In this document: piece after piece, positions 45,003-54,362 of the stretch
Layout of the letters: each line of letters opens with the position of its first letter
Position numbering within the stretch: the stretch's first letter is position 1
From: Acidobacteriota bacterium
GTDB lineage: Bacteria > Acidobacteriota > Holophagae > Acanthopleuribacterales > Acanthopleuribacteraceae
Length of the DNA stretch: 64,000 nt
Assembly (NCBI GenBank): GCA_002747255.1
Contig: PDUC01000038.1
Coordinates: forward strand, 33,501-97,500
Direction of reading: 5' to 3'
Program-made: the position numbers and the translations under genes
Notes under the pieces: model-generated
Seen by the model: only the letters and a program-made list of their open reading frames with translations
Told to the model about the DNA's origin: nothing
Database searches by the model: none

Positions 45003-45669
45003 CAGGTTGTTCCGCTCACATTTTTACTACCACAAGCCATGACCCAGCCTGTTCAGAACCTCCAATGCACAACCAACGATTTGGTGCGTAACTTCCTTGT
45101 GTACACATCTGTGTTCATCCGTGTTCATCTGTGTTTCCTTTTTTCTGTTTTGTAACCACAGATGGACACAGGTAGACACGGATATTTTTTCTCAGGTTGA
45201 TCCGCTCACATTTTTTACTACCACAAGCCATGACCAAGCCTGCTCAGAATCTCCAATGCACAACCAACGATTTGGTGCGTAACTTCCTTATGTTCATATC
45301 TGTGTTCATCCGTGTTCATCTGTGGTTCTTTTTTTCGGTTTTGTAACCACAGATGGACACAGATGGACACGGATGTTTTTTCTCAGGTTGATCCGCCAGA
45401 TGGACACAGATAGACACGGATATTTTTTTCTCAGGTTGATCCGCTCACATTTTTTACTACCACAAGCTATGACCCAGCCTGCTCAGAACCTCCAATGCAC
45501 AACCAACGATTTGGTGCGTGACTTCCTTGTGTACACATCTGTGTTCATCCGTGTTCATCTGTGGTTCTTTTTTTTGGTTTTGTAACCACAGATGGACACA
45601 GATAGACACGGATATTTTTTCTCAGGTTGTTCCGCTCACTTTTTTACTACCACAAGCCATGACCAAGCC
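45003..45669. repeat. about 190-bp tandem repeat array with inner inverted repeats
   Basis: Units begin with CAGGTTGWTCCGC at 45003, 45193, 45384 (a 48-bp partial), 45432 and 45623 (partial), giving three complete units of 190-191 bp. Each holds ACCAACGATTTGGT, a T-rich spacer, and a 30-bp inverted repeat; in unit 2 the arms are 45298-45327 and 45345-45374 with 26 of 30 matches. Each arm is itself three 10-bp repeats (ATCTGTGTTC, ATCCGTGTTC, ATCTGTGGTT). Short ORFs inside are by-products of the repeat. The surrounding gene-free region is 44737-45850; a weaker hairpin sits at 44885-44908. Confidence 0.9.
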
Positions 45670-45850
45670 GAACGAACGCTTTCTGCAAATACGTGAACAA
45701 AAGAGTGACGGTGCCTTTCTCTCGCGCAGATACCTTTTGGTCAAACATAGATAAAGAGAGCCATCCGTGATAAAGTACTCCCGTCCTCTTTTGGACAAGT
45801 TCATCTTGTATTGCGATAACGAGAACATAGACCAGACAGCGAGTTGAAGC

Positions 45851-46966
45851 TTGAAGAAAAAACTCTTTTTAATCACAACGGAAACCAGCGGAGACTTATT
45901 GGCCGGCGGTCTGCTCAGGGAATTAAATCGGCTCGTACCGGATCTGCAAGTGCAGGGCGTGGGCGGTTCCAGAGCGCGTGCTTGCGGTATGAACTGCATC
46001 TATTCGGTTCAAGACTTCAACGTGATAGGACTGGTTGAAGTGCTCGGCAAGCTTCGTCAACTCAAGGCGCAGTTCAACGATCTTGTGGCGCAGTGCAAGA
46101 CGTGGAAACCCGACGCGATTGTTTTGATCGATGCTCCAGACTTCAATATTCGCTTCGCCAAGGCACTCCGGGGAACAGGTATCCCCATTGTTTACTACGT
46201 TTCGCCTCAGGTCTGGGCCTGGCGGCCCAAGAGAGCGCAACTCCTGGCCAACCTGGTCGATCAGATGCTGGTTCTATTTGAGTTTGAAAAGCAAATTTAT
46301 GAAGAGCTGGGCTTAAAGACAACCTGGGTAGGACATTCACTGGTCGATGAAATCGAGCACTTTCAGATCAGTACCGAAACCCTGAAAACCGTTCAACCAA
46401 AATCCACCGAAACCCTGATCGCCCTGGCCCCCGGCTCGCGAAAATCTGAGTTGAAGAGACACATCCCCATTTTCCGGGAAGTGGTTGATATGGCAGCTGA
46501 TAACATCCGCTTTCTACTGCCGTTGGCACCCTATTTGAGTGTGGAACATCTCGGTGAGTTGGCAAAATCGGATAAGGTGATTGTTTTACCGGGAAAGATG
46601 CGAGATGCCATCAGCCTGGCGGATGCCGCCGTGGTCGCTTCGGGCACCGCCACGCTTGAAACCGGACTGCTGGGCACACCTCTGGTTGTGGGATATCGCA
46701 TGAATTCGCTCTCCTACATGCTGGCCAGCAGGCTTGTCAAAGTCGAGAACATCGCACTGGTGAACATTGTCCTGGGTAAACGGGTCGCCCCGGAACTGCG
46801 ACAGGACGAATTCAATGCCCAACAGATATGGAAACACCTTAAAGATCTTCTTCCCGGACAAGCGGGAAACCAAAAAATGATCGCAGAATTCCAACAGTTG
46901 AGCCGACGACTGGGCGGACCGGGATCGGCAAAAAGAGCGGCTGTAGAAGTAGGAACGTACTTATGA
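45851..46966 (+). CDS. lpxB: lipid-A-disaccharide synthase
   Basis: A 371-residue GT19 glycosyltransferase that joins UDP-diacylglucosamine and lipid X. TTETSGDLLAGGLLREL at the start, GVGGSRARACGM, DAPDFNIRFAKALRG, YYVSPQVWAW and the late ASGTATLETGLLGTPLVVGYR motif are all typical. Start is TTG 45851 directly before KKKLFLITTE; no ATG is available. Overlaps msbA by 4 nt. Other lpx genes are outside the window. Confidence 0.94.
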   Translation: MKKKLFLITTETSGDLLAGGLLRELNRLVPDLQVQGVGGSRARACGMNCIYSVQDFNVIGLVEVLGKLRQLKAQFNDLVAQCKTWKPDAIVLIDAPDFNIRFAKALRGTGIPIVYYVSPQVWAWRPKRAQLLANLVDQMLVLFEFEKQIYEELGLKTTWVGHSLVDEIEHFQISTETLKTVQPKSTETLIALAPGSRKSELKRHIPIFREVVDMAADNIRFLLPLAPYLSVEHLGELAKSDKVIVLPGKMRDAISLADAAVVASGTATLETGLLGTPLVVGYRMNSLSYMLASRLVKVENIALVNIVLGKRVAPELRQDEFNAQQIWKHLKDLLPGQAGNQKMIAEFQQLSRRLGGPGSAKRAAVEVGTYL

Positions 46967-48834
46967 AGAAACTCCTGTCCCTTGTACTTCCTCACAAGCG
47001 GCCTTTCATGCTGGCCCTGGCATCTCTGGTGATGTCGGCTTTTTTTGGTGCCGCTCTGATCGCGACTCTCAAACCGCTGCTTGATCAGGGTTTGTTTGGC
47101 AATACCGCCAAGACAGAGCAAACCAGTCAGGTTGACCGCGTGTTCAGCTACCAGGATGAATTGCTGCAAGACCTTAAAACCTGGGTCGAAGACATGGGTT
47201 TCACTTTTGAGTCCATCAAGTCGAGTACGGAGCTTGATTTTGAAAACCCGCTGCCCTGGGCACTGCTGGTTGTGGGTATTTTCTTTCTGCAGGCCCTTTT
47301 TGAGTTCCTGGGTGCCTATACCATTGGGAAAATAGGGCTGACGGTCATTGTCGATTTAAGACAGAGGCTGATGGATCATATCTCCATGATGTCCATGAGC
47401 TTTTTCAAGGAAATGAACACAGGGGACATCCTTTCGCGGGTCGGGGTGGATGTCAACCGCATCCGCAACGCCATCTCAGTCAAGTTGGGTGAATTTGTCA
47501 AGGAAATGGCCCTTGCGGTTGTGTCTGTGATTGTTCTCTTCCTGTTGAACTGGAAACTGAGCCTGACTCTGTTTATCCTGGTGCCACTGATTGGCAGCCC
47601 CATAGTCATTTTTTCGAGGAAGATCAGAAAGAATGCCTCCAAATCACAGACGTTCCTCGGTCAGATGATCGGTCATTTGAAGGAAGTGCTGGTGGGCATA
47701 CGGATTGTAAAAGCTTTCGGCAAGGAGCAATTTGAATCAGACAAGTTGAAAAGAACCAATCAATCTTTTTTTAAGTATGCCCTGAGGGAGCTGAAATTTG
47801 TCACTATAACGACACCCGTACTCGGACTGGTAGGCATTACAGTTATCGCCACGTTTGTTGTCTTTGGCAGCATTATCATTCAAACCACCAGCATGAGTCA
47901 GGGTGATTTCATGGTTTTCGTGGTATTCGTCTACAACCTGTATCAACCCATTAAGAGAATGGCGCGGGCGAACAACGAGATTCAACAGGCCGCAGGCATT
48001 ATTCCGCGTATCAACAGCATTCTGGCCTGGGAAAACAGCTTACCTGAAATCAGCAAGCCCAGGCGAACCGCTTACTTTCCCGATGTTCGTGAAATTGAAT
48101 TCCGCGATGTCAGTTTCTGGTACGATGGCGATCAGCAGGATCAGCCCGTTCTCGACAAGGTTTCCTTCACCGTCAAGCGGGGAGAACACATTGCCCTGGT
48201 GGGATCTTCCGGCAGCGGCAAGAGCACCCTGGTCAACCTGATTCCGCGCTTCTTTGATGTCTGTGAAGGACAAATTCTCTTTGACGGGGTGGACATCAGG
48301 GATCTCTACAAGAGGGAACTGAGGCAGACGCTGGCCATCGTAACCCAGGAAACCATTCTCTTTAACGATACTGTGCAAAACAACATCGCCTATGGTATGA
48401 GCGATGTCAAAGAGGAAGAAGTTCACGAGGCGGCCAAAAAGGCCTTTGCCTCCGGGTTCATCGATGAAATGCCCAACAAGTATCAAACCGTTCTCGGTGA
48501 AGCCGGAACCAGGCTGTCCGGCGGGCAAAAACAGCGGCTCTCCATTGCGCGGGCCATTATGAAGAATGCGCCGGTTCTGATATTGGATGAAGCCACCTCG
48601 GCTCTGGACACAGAATCCGAGCGCGAAGTTCAACTCGCGTTGAACAACCTGATGAAAGAAAAGACATCCTTTGTCATCGCTCACCGACTGTCCACCATTC
48701 GCAACGCCGATCGCATCTTCGTCCTGGACAAGGGTAAAATTGTCGAGCAGGGCTCTCATCAGGAACTTGTAAACAAAAAGGGCATCTATTTCAAGCTGGA
48801 ACAAATGCAGCAAGGAGGGTTTAATGCTTTTTAG
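46963..48834 (+). CDS. msbA: MsbA-like lipid A flippase (ABC exporter)
   Basis: A 623-residue half-transporter: six transmembrane helices (1-330) fused to an ATPase with Walker A GSSGSGKST, Q-loop VTQETILF, signature RLSGGQKQR, Walker B VLILDEATSALD and the H-loop IAHRLST. It is about 40 residues longer than E. coli MsbA through a periplasmic insertion after helix 1 (about 38-92). Coupling to lpxB and yicC, by overlaps of 4 and 11 nt, supports a lipid A export role. Confidence 0.9.
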   Translation: MKKLLSLVLPHKRPFMLALASLVMSAFFGAALIATLKPLLDQGLFGNTAKTEQTSQVDRVFSYQDELLQDLKTWVEDMGFTFESIKSSTELDFENPLPWALLVVGIFFLQALFEFLGAYTIGKIGLTVIVDLRQRLMDHISMMSMSFFKEMNTGDILSRVGVDVNRIRNAISVKLGEFVKEMALAVVSVIVLFLLNWKLSLTLFILVPLIGSPIVIFSRKIRKNASKSQTFLGQMIGHLKEVLVGIRIVKAFGKEQFESDKLKRTNQSFFKYALRELKFVTITTPVLGLVGITVIATFVVFGSIIIQTTSMSQGDFMVFVVFVYNLYQPIKRMARANNEIQQAAGIIPRINSILAWENSLPEISKPRRTAYFPDVREIEFRDVSFWYDGDQQDQPVLDKVSFTVKRGEHIALVGSSGSGKSTLVNLIPRFFDVCEGQILFDGVDIRDLYKRELRQTLAIVTQETILFNDTVQNNIAYGMSDVKEEEVHEAAKKAFASGFIDEMPNKYQTVLGEAGTRLSGGQKQRLSIARAIMKNAPVLILDEATSALDTESEREVQLALNNLMKEKTSFVIAHRLSTIRNADRIFVLDKGKIVEQGSHQELVNKKGIYFKLEQMQQGGFNAF

Positions 48835-49711
48835 TATGACAGGGTTTGGCGAAGCACAGCGTGAAACTAACGATATCCGAATTGCCTTCCGATTGCGTTC
48901 GGTCAACAACAAGGGACTGGATATTCAGCTCAAACTGCCCTACGACCTCTCGTATCTGGAAAGCGCCTTTCGTTCACAATGCAAAGGAAAGCTGTTTCGA
49001 GGGCGCATCGATGTCTACGTCGAATTTGAAGTCAAAAATCCGGAGCTCGCTCCTCCCGTACGCATGAATCCGGCCAGACTGAACCAGCTTTTAGCTTTGA
49101 GCGACCAGGCCCTTGCCACTGAAAAAGTACAAGGTCGACTGGATATCAATACACTGGTTCAAATGCCGGATCTTTTCCAGGAACAACGAGTCGGGTTCAA
49201 GTATCCAGAACACATCAATTCGATCATTCTGAACACGTTCTCAGACGCACTCGATTGCCTGATCGAGAGCCGTGCCGAAGAGGGCGCTCATCTGTTGAGA
49301 GACATTCAGTCTCGCGTTCAGACACTTCACGAAGAAAAAAACAAGGTGCGTCTGTTTGTTGAAAATCGAGCAGAAAACATCAAATCGGCGATGTTAGAGA
49401 GGCTTCACAAGCTGAATGAAGATGTTGGGGTGGATGAAAACAGACTGACTCAAGAGCTGGTTTTTTACGCCGATCGACTGGATGTCTCGGAGGAGTTAAC
49501 CAGATTGGCAGCCCATATTCAAACCATGAAGACACTTCTGGAAGCGGAAAAACGCCCCAAGGGCAGAGAGCTGGAATTTCTTTTACAGGAGCAATTCAGA
49601 GAAGTGACAACCATCGGCAATAAAGTCAAACTCATCGAGGCTGCCGACCGCATCGTAAAACTGAAAACAGAATGTGAAAAAATAAAAGAGCAGGTCTACA
49701 ATGTCGAATAA
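48824..49711 (+). CDS. yicC: YicC-family endoribonuclease
   Basis: A 295-residue protein beginning MLFSMTGFGEAQRE, the family hallmark, with the LRSVNNKGLDIQLKLP segment and the C-terminal DUF1732 block (GRELEFLLQEQFREVTTIGNK). YicC proteins are RNA endonucleases that affect small-RNA turnover. It overlaps msbA by 11 nt and the next gene by 11 nt, which is tight even for an operon. Confidence 0.94.
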   Translation: MLFSMTGFGEAQRETNDIRIAFRLRSVNNKGLDIQLKLPYDLSYLESAFRSQCKGKLFRGRIDVYVEFEVKNPELAPPVRMNPARLNQLLALSDQALATEKVQGRLDINTLVQMPDLFQEQRVGFKYPEHINSIILNTFSDALDCLIESRAEEGAHLLRDIQSRVQTLHEEKNKVRLFVENRAENIKSAMLERLHKLNEDVGVDENRLTQELVFYADRLDVSEELTRLAAHIQTMKTLLEAEKRPKGRELEFLLQEQFREVTTIGNKVKLIEAADRIVKLKTECEKIKEQVYNVE

Positions 49712-50378
49712 TTTTGATCGCCACCTTCCCCGTTTCATTGAATGCGCCCGGCAGCTGGATAAAATCGATGTCGCGGTTTACGAGCAATACGGAAAGGACC
49801 CGCTGAACCCCATCATTGGCTTGGGCCCTAAACATGCCGAAATCTGCATTTTCGGCAGAGACCCCGGTCGACATGAAGTTGAACATCAAATGCCCTTCAT
49901 CGGGGCGGGCGGTCAGAAAGTCCGTCGTGAACTGCACCTGGTAAAGCACGGAGTCGACTGCCCCGATTTTGACGCTTCCATTGCCATTGGCCAAACCGTT
50001 TTCTGGGCAAACACCGTTCCCTACAAACCCATTGGCAACAAGGCCTGGTCCCAAAAAGTGAAAAAGTTGTTTAAACCCCTTATGACGGAAGTTCTCTTGT
50101 CCTGCTGGACGGGCGGGAAAGTGATCACGCTGGGACGGGAAGCCTTCCTCTGGTTCGGCATCGGTCTGGACAAGAGCGCAAGAGACCGCTTGATGGCGTT
50201 TTGGTCGCACCCGAACCGCTTTACTGAGCATATGGAATTTGAATTGTCTGCCGCAGGCCTGTCGCGCACCATCGAGATCTACCCACTCCCGCACCCATCC
50301 CCTTTAAATGCCACCTGGTACAAGCAGTTCCCGAGACTGCTGAGGGAAAGATTGATGCAAACGGGCTACGGAGCCTGA
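49701..50378 (+). CDS. uracil-DNA glycosylase superfamily protein
   Basis: A 225-residue protein of the UDG fold: motif A FGRDPGRHE (in place of GQDPYH or GEAPG), FIGAGGQKVRREL, FWANTVPYKP, and motif B HPSPLNATW that inserts into the DNA minor groove. The family cannot be fixed: it is neither a standard family 1 nor a Fe-S family 4 enzyme (too few cysteines). Expected to remove uracil or a related base from DNA. Starts inside the yicC end, so it is co-translated with the lipid A genes. Confidence 0.85.
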   Translation: MSNNFDRHLPRFIECARQLDKIDVAVYEQYGKDPLNPIIGLGPKHAEICIFGRDPGRHEVEHQMPFIGAGGQKVRRELHLVKHGVDCPDFDASIAIGQTVFWANTVPYKPIGNKAWSQKVKKLFKPLMTEVLLSCWTGGKVITLGREAFLWFGIGLDKSARDRLMAFWSHPNRFTEHMEFELSAAGLSRTIEIYPLPHPSPLNATWYKQFPRLLRERLMQTGYGA

Positions 50379-50399
50379 TTTCCGGTTAACGGATCTGGT

Positions 50400-51767
50400 T
50401 TAATCGGAAAAGTCGCCTTCAAAAGGACCGCTCATAAAGCCCATGGGGAAGAAGATGTTGTTAGGGTCGTACTTGGTCTTCAGTGCTTTAAAGACCTTGT
50501 ACTGTGTTTCACTGTGAAAGTTCCTGATGTAACGCTGTTTGATAAGGCCAATGCCATGCTCGGCAAAGGGAGAACCTTTCCACTTCAGAACACGATCATA
50601 AAGACCTTTGAAATAGATATTACACAGTTCCACCTGGCTGGTTTTGGGCGTGAAATTATAATGCAAATGGGCATCGCCGAAATGTCCGAAAAGGAAATAT
50701 GGCAGACCGACGTCTTTTCCCTTTCGATAGAAAGCCAGTAAATCTTTGAAATTTTCCTGTCTTACCTGAACATCCGAGCCCTTTTTCTCCACACCCAATC
50801 GCTGGTTATTTTCAAAAATAGCCCTGGGAACACCCGCTCTTATCTGGTGGAAACGCTCTTCCGGAATTTCAAAAATCCATTCGTCATCAATGGACTCAAA
50901 ACCAAAGAGCAGGTTTTCAAAGACATCGTCAAAGGCTTCTTCCTCACCTCGGATTTCCAGGAAAATAATATCGCGATCCTGCTTGAGCCTGTCCTGCTCC
51001 GGGAGAAGCTGCATGCTGTGTTTATCCAGAATTTCACAGGAAAGCACGTTACCTCGAAAGGCTTGCACTTTCTGAAAGAGTTCCAGATGAGGCGTGTCAT
51101 CCTCTTCCCAACAGGGCAGGTGAATGAAGAAATAGCGGACTTCTTCATAAGGAGTCGTTTCCAGTTCCACTTCAAGAATGGGGCCCAACTGCCCTTCTGC
51201 TCCTATTACCAGATCGGTTTCAACTTTCAGCCTGGGGAATGGACCGTTTTTAAGTGCCTGATAGGGAAGATAGGCTTCCTGATAGGCTTGAAGCTCTGGA
51301 AAAGGCTCTAACGGGTTCTTTTTCTGAAGTGTGTGAATGGTTCCTTCCCCGTCCATGAACTTCAGCGAAATGACCTGCTCCCTGAGAGTACCGAATCCGA
51401 AACAGCGCTCCCCTGTCGCCGAAGTGGCCACACCAGCAGGAATACAGGCCAGCTGCTCGGTTGGATAGGTCTTGATGGTTCGTCCGTGTTTCTGGCAGAA
51501 AGCGATGGCCTCTTCCCAGTTCACACTTCCTTTTATGTACAGGTTTCCGTTATCAAGCAACTCCATGTTCGAGGGCATTGAGGTCAAATCACCCAAAACC
51601 AGCTTTTCAATCCCCTGCTTTTCACACCAGCTGGCTAACCGCTCTTCAAGAAGCGGGTAAGGTATAACCGTAGAAGTCTGAGAAGACACAAACAGAACGG
51701 GTTCTTTGGACTGAATAAACTCTTTGAGTTCATCGTAACTTTTAAAATATCGATTGATGAGTTCCAT
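50400..51767 (-). CDS. FAD-binding oxidase/dehydrogenase (GlcD/DLD-like)
   Basis: About 455 residues. A PCMH-type FAD domain (about 60-235; IPAGVATSATGERCFGFGTLREQVISL, DLVIGAEGQLGPILEVEL) is followed by the C-terminal cap of the GlcD/D-lactate dehydrogenase family with HFGDAHLHYNF and EHGIGLIKQRYI, the flavin/substrate His and Glu. Oxidises a 2-hydroxy acid; D-lactate is likely but not provable. ATG 51767 has AAAGGAG 6 nt ahead. Single gene, convergent with the glycosylase gene 22 nt away. Confidence 0.85.
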   Translation of the reverse strand: MELINRYFKSYDELKEFIQSKEPVLFVSSQTSTVIPYPLLEERLASWCEKQGIEKLVLGDLTSMPSNMELLDNGNLYIKGSVNWEEAIAFCQKHGRTIKTYPTEQLACIPAGVATSATGERCFGFGTLREQVISLKFMDGEGTIHTLQKKNPLEPFPELQAYQEAYLPYQALKNGPFPRLKVETDLVIGAEGQLGPILEVELETTPYEEVRYFFIHLPCWEEDDTPHLELFQKVQAFRGNVLSCEILDKHSMQLLPEQDRLKQDRDIIFLEIRGEEEAFDDVFENLLFGFESIDDEWIFEIPEERFHQIRAGVPRAIFENNQRLGVEKKGSDVQVRQENFKDLLAFYRKGKDVGLPYFLFGHFGDAHLHYNFTPKTSQVELCNIYFKGLYDRVLKWKGSPFAEHGIGLIKQRYIRNFHSETQYKVFKALKTKYDPNNIFFPMGFMSGPFEGDFSD

Positions 51768-51953
51768 GTGTTCTCCTTTAATATAGGGGTTCAAACCCAT
51801 TCAGTCTCTCTATGTTACATGAAAATGACCGCTTGTTCAGCCCGAAAAATGGGTCAATTGGCTTTAAGTGAAAAAACGAAAAAACACATGACCTGTCATT
51901 GCAGGTTCAGGTCAATCACAGTACAATAGCCCTTCAGATTGGAGGAGGATTGC

Positions 51954-53321
51954 ATGATAAATGTACTTTGTATTGGAGCCGGATATGTCGGTGGACCGAC
52001 CATGGCGGTTATTGCGGATCGATGTCCTGAAATCACCGTCAATGTCGTCGATATCAATCAAACCAGAATAGACCAATGGAATTCCGATCATCTTCCCATC
52101 TATGAGCCCGGTTTAAGAGAAGTGGTTGAACGCACCAGGGGAAAGAATCTCTTTTTTCACACAGATATTCCCAGAGGAATTGTCGAAGCCGATATCATCT
52201 TTGTTTCGGTTAATACGCCCACCAAAACATTTGGTGAAGGCGCGGGCATGGCTTCCGACCTGCAATACTGGGAAGCTACCGCCAGAGAAATTCTCTTTCA
52301 CGCCAATGAGTCAAAAATTATCGTTGAAAAATCCACGCTGCCCGTTAAAACGGCAGAATCCATGAGCCGTATTTTGAATTCAGGTAAAAACGGATACCGA
52401 TTCCAGGTTCTCTCCAATCCGGAGTTTCTGGCTGAAGGTACCGCCATTACCGATCTGGAAGAACCTGACCGCGTTTTGATTGGCGGCGATATGGACTCCG
52501 AAGAGGGCCAAAACGCTCTTGAGAAAGTGGCCGATATTTACCGCCACTGGGTACCCGATGAAAAGATTCTGCTGACCAATGTCTGGAGTTCGGAACTCTC
52601 CAAACTCACCGCCAATGCCTTCCTTGCTCAGAGAATCTCCTCTATTAATTCCATTTCCGCGCTTTGTGAAAAAACCGATGCCGATATTCAGGAGGTGGCA
52701 AAAGCCATTGGGATGGACAACCGAATTGGCTCCAGTTTCCTCAATGCCTCGGTGGGATTTGGCGGATCCTGCTTCAAGAAAGATATCCTGAATCTGGTCT
52801 ATTTATGCGAATACTACGGTCTGCCGGAAGTGGCAGCTTACTGGAAACAGGTGGTGGAAATGAATAACTGGCAAACCAGACGGTTCGTATCCAACGCCAT
52901 TCACTTCATGTTCAACACCGTGGCATCTAAAAAACTCACGCTGTTTGGCTTTGCCTTTAAGGCCAATACAGGAGACACCAGGGAATCACCTGCCATTGCC
53001 GTCACTAAAATGCTGCTGGAAGAAAAAGCGGACGTAGTCGTTACAGACCCCAAAGCCCTGGAAAACGCCAAAATGGATCTGGAAGGGCTGCCTGTCTCCT
53101 ATGAGCTCGACCCCTACAAGGCTGCTGAAAAAAGTCACGCGATTTTTGTGCTCACCGAGTGGAAAGAGTACAAAGATCTTGATTATGAGCGCATCTACAA
53201 CAGCATGGAAAAACCCGCTTTTCTTTTTGATGGCCGCAACATTTTAAACAGAGAAAAATTATCGGAAATTGGTTTCCAGGTTTATAATATTGGCAAGCCC
53301 GCTCTTGTCAACAAATACTAA
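51954..53321 (+). CDS. ugd: UDP-glucose 6-dehydrogenase
   Basis: A 455-residue UGDH: NAD motif [40 protein letters not shown] and the catalytic Cys in [12 protein letters not shown]-terminal domain complete ([16 protein letters not shown]). The KTFGEGAG...DL loop and VGGPT form resemble eukaryote-type UGDH rather than the shorter E. coli form. Makes UDP-glucuronate for polysaccharide or capsule. ATG 51954 lies behind GGAGGAGG. The adenylate kinase gene follows 16 nt later. Confidence 0.92.
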   Translation: MINVLCIGAGYVGGPTMAVIADRCPEITVNVVDINQTRIDQWNSDHLPIYEPGLREVVERTRGKNLFFHTDIPRGIVEADIIFVSVNTPTKTFGEGAGMASDLQYWEATAREILFHANESKIIVEKSTLPVKTAESMSRILNSGKNGYRFQVLSNPEFLAEGTAITDLEEPDRVLIGGDMDSEEGQNALEKVADIYRHWVPDEKILLTNVWSSELSKLTANAFLAQRISSINSISALCEKTDADIQEVAKAIGMDNRIGSSFLNASVGFGGSCFKKDILNLVYLCEYYGLPEVAAYWKQVVEMNNWQTRRFVSNAIHFMFNTVASKKLTLFGFAFKANTGDTRESPAIAVTKMLLEEKADVVVTDPKALENAKMDLEGLPVSYELDPYKAAEKSHAIFVLTEWKEYKDLDYERIYNSMEKPAFLFDGRNILNREKLSEIGFQVYNIGKPALVNKY

Positions 53322-53337
53322 TCGCATTGGAGGAAGT

Positions 53338-54018
53338 ATGAATATTTTAATTTTCGGACCCAACGGAAGCGGCAAAGGAACGCAATCTTCGGCTTTGAAA
53401 AAGAAGCACGACCTGGAGCATATTGAATCCGGCGGCATCTTTCGGGAGAACATTAAAAATGCAACCGAACTGGGAAAGAAAGCAAAGGCCTACATCGACC
53501 GGGGCGAACTGGTTCCCGATTCCATTACCATCCCCATGATTTTAGATCGCCTGGGAAGAGCGAAAAAAAGCTGGATTCTCGACGGCTTTCCAAGAAACCC
53601 AAGCCAGGCCCGTGCACTCTATGAGGGGTTGAAAGAGGCTGATATAGCACTGAACGCGGTGATTGTGATTGAACTGCCCCGTGAAACAGCCAAGTCGCGT
53701 TTAATGGGAAGGCGATCTTGCCCCGACGGCCATCCCAACAACACCGCCATCGATGTCATCGCACCCAAAGAGGAAAACCATCAGCTTTTGTGCTGGAAGT
53801 GCAATAAACCGGTCTCTGTTCGCTCGGACGACATCGATGAAAAAGCCATCGACATCAGGCTCAACATCTATTTCGATTCGGATAACGGCACCGTTGGCAG
53901 TATTGACGCTTTAAAAGAAATGGCCAAAGAAGACACATCCGTGAAATTCATCCACGTGGATGGCAAGGCCGATATTCAAACGGTCACCCAAGCCATCGAC
54001 AAAGAACTGGAGTGTTAA
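53338..54018 (+). CDS. adk: adenylate kinase family protein with zinc-type lid
   Basis: A 226-residue nucleotide kinase: P-loop FGPNGSGKGTQ, ESGGIFREN, IDRGELVPDSIT and ILDGFPRNPSQA are adenylate kinase signatures. The lid contains CPDGH and CWKC, a likely Cys-His-Cys-Cys zinc site spread over about 35 residues, longer than usual. The C-terminus deviates (FDSDNGTVGSIDAL). It interconverts AMP, ATP and ADP; another adk may exist elsewhere. RBS GGAGGAAG before ATG 53338. Confidence 0.88.
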   Translation: MNILIFGPNGSGKGTQSSALKKKHDLEHIESGGIFRENIKNATELGKKAKAYIDRGELVPDSITIPMILDRLGRAKKSWILDGFPRNPSQARALYEGLKEADIALNAVIVIELPRETAKSRLMGRRSCPDGHPNNTAIDVIAPKEENHQLLCWKCNKPVSVRSDDIDEKAIDIRLNIYFDSDNGTVGSIDALKEMAKEDTSVKFIHVDGKADIQTVTQAIDKELEC

Positions 54019-54045
54019 GCAACACCCTCAACGATTAATGGCAAT

Positions 54046-54069
54046 GGGGCAGGCACCTGAGCCTGCTCC
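54046..54069 (+). terminator. hairpin after the adenylate kinase gene
   Basis: GGGGCAGGC and GCCTGCTCC form a 9-bp stem (one G-U) with a 6-nt loop, 28 nt after the stop codon; no U-tract follows. The rest of the gap to 54362 contains an AT-rich stretch (54196-54240) that may hold the polA promoter, without a clear -35/-10 pair. Confidence 0.4.
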
Positions 54070-54362
54070 CTCATGGGCCGGTCAATCAGGTTGAAACTGA
54101 AGCCCTGTTGCTTTTCGTGTTCCTTTAAGGTTGTTACCGGGCTTTACAGCATAATCTCGGTCAGGTGAAACTGTGCTTGGGGTTTAGCAGTGGTATTTAT
54201 ACACAATCTGTCTGTATCTACCCTTTATAAACTTTAAAATCAAGAGTCGCGTTTAGCGAGAAATACCGCCACCCACATCAAACCGAGTCGCTCATTTTAT
54301 CGTCCTAATATGAAGGAGATTGAAATGATCGTGATATGATAGTCCTTCAGGGAGGCGATGAA

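Noticed and set aside
44960-45720. Possible CRISPR array
   Set aside because: Units are about 190 bp with almost no unique spacers, and no cas genes lie nearby.
45097-45754. Several frames of 60-90 codons with recurring CTHLCSSVFIC-type peptides
   Set aside because: They are produced by the DNA tandem repeat and lack ribosome-binding sites.
48040-48912. 290-codon frame opposite the msbA ATPase domain
   Set aside because: Shadow of a strongly conserved ABC domain on the other strand.
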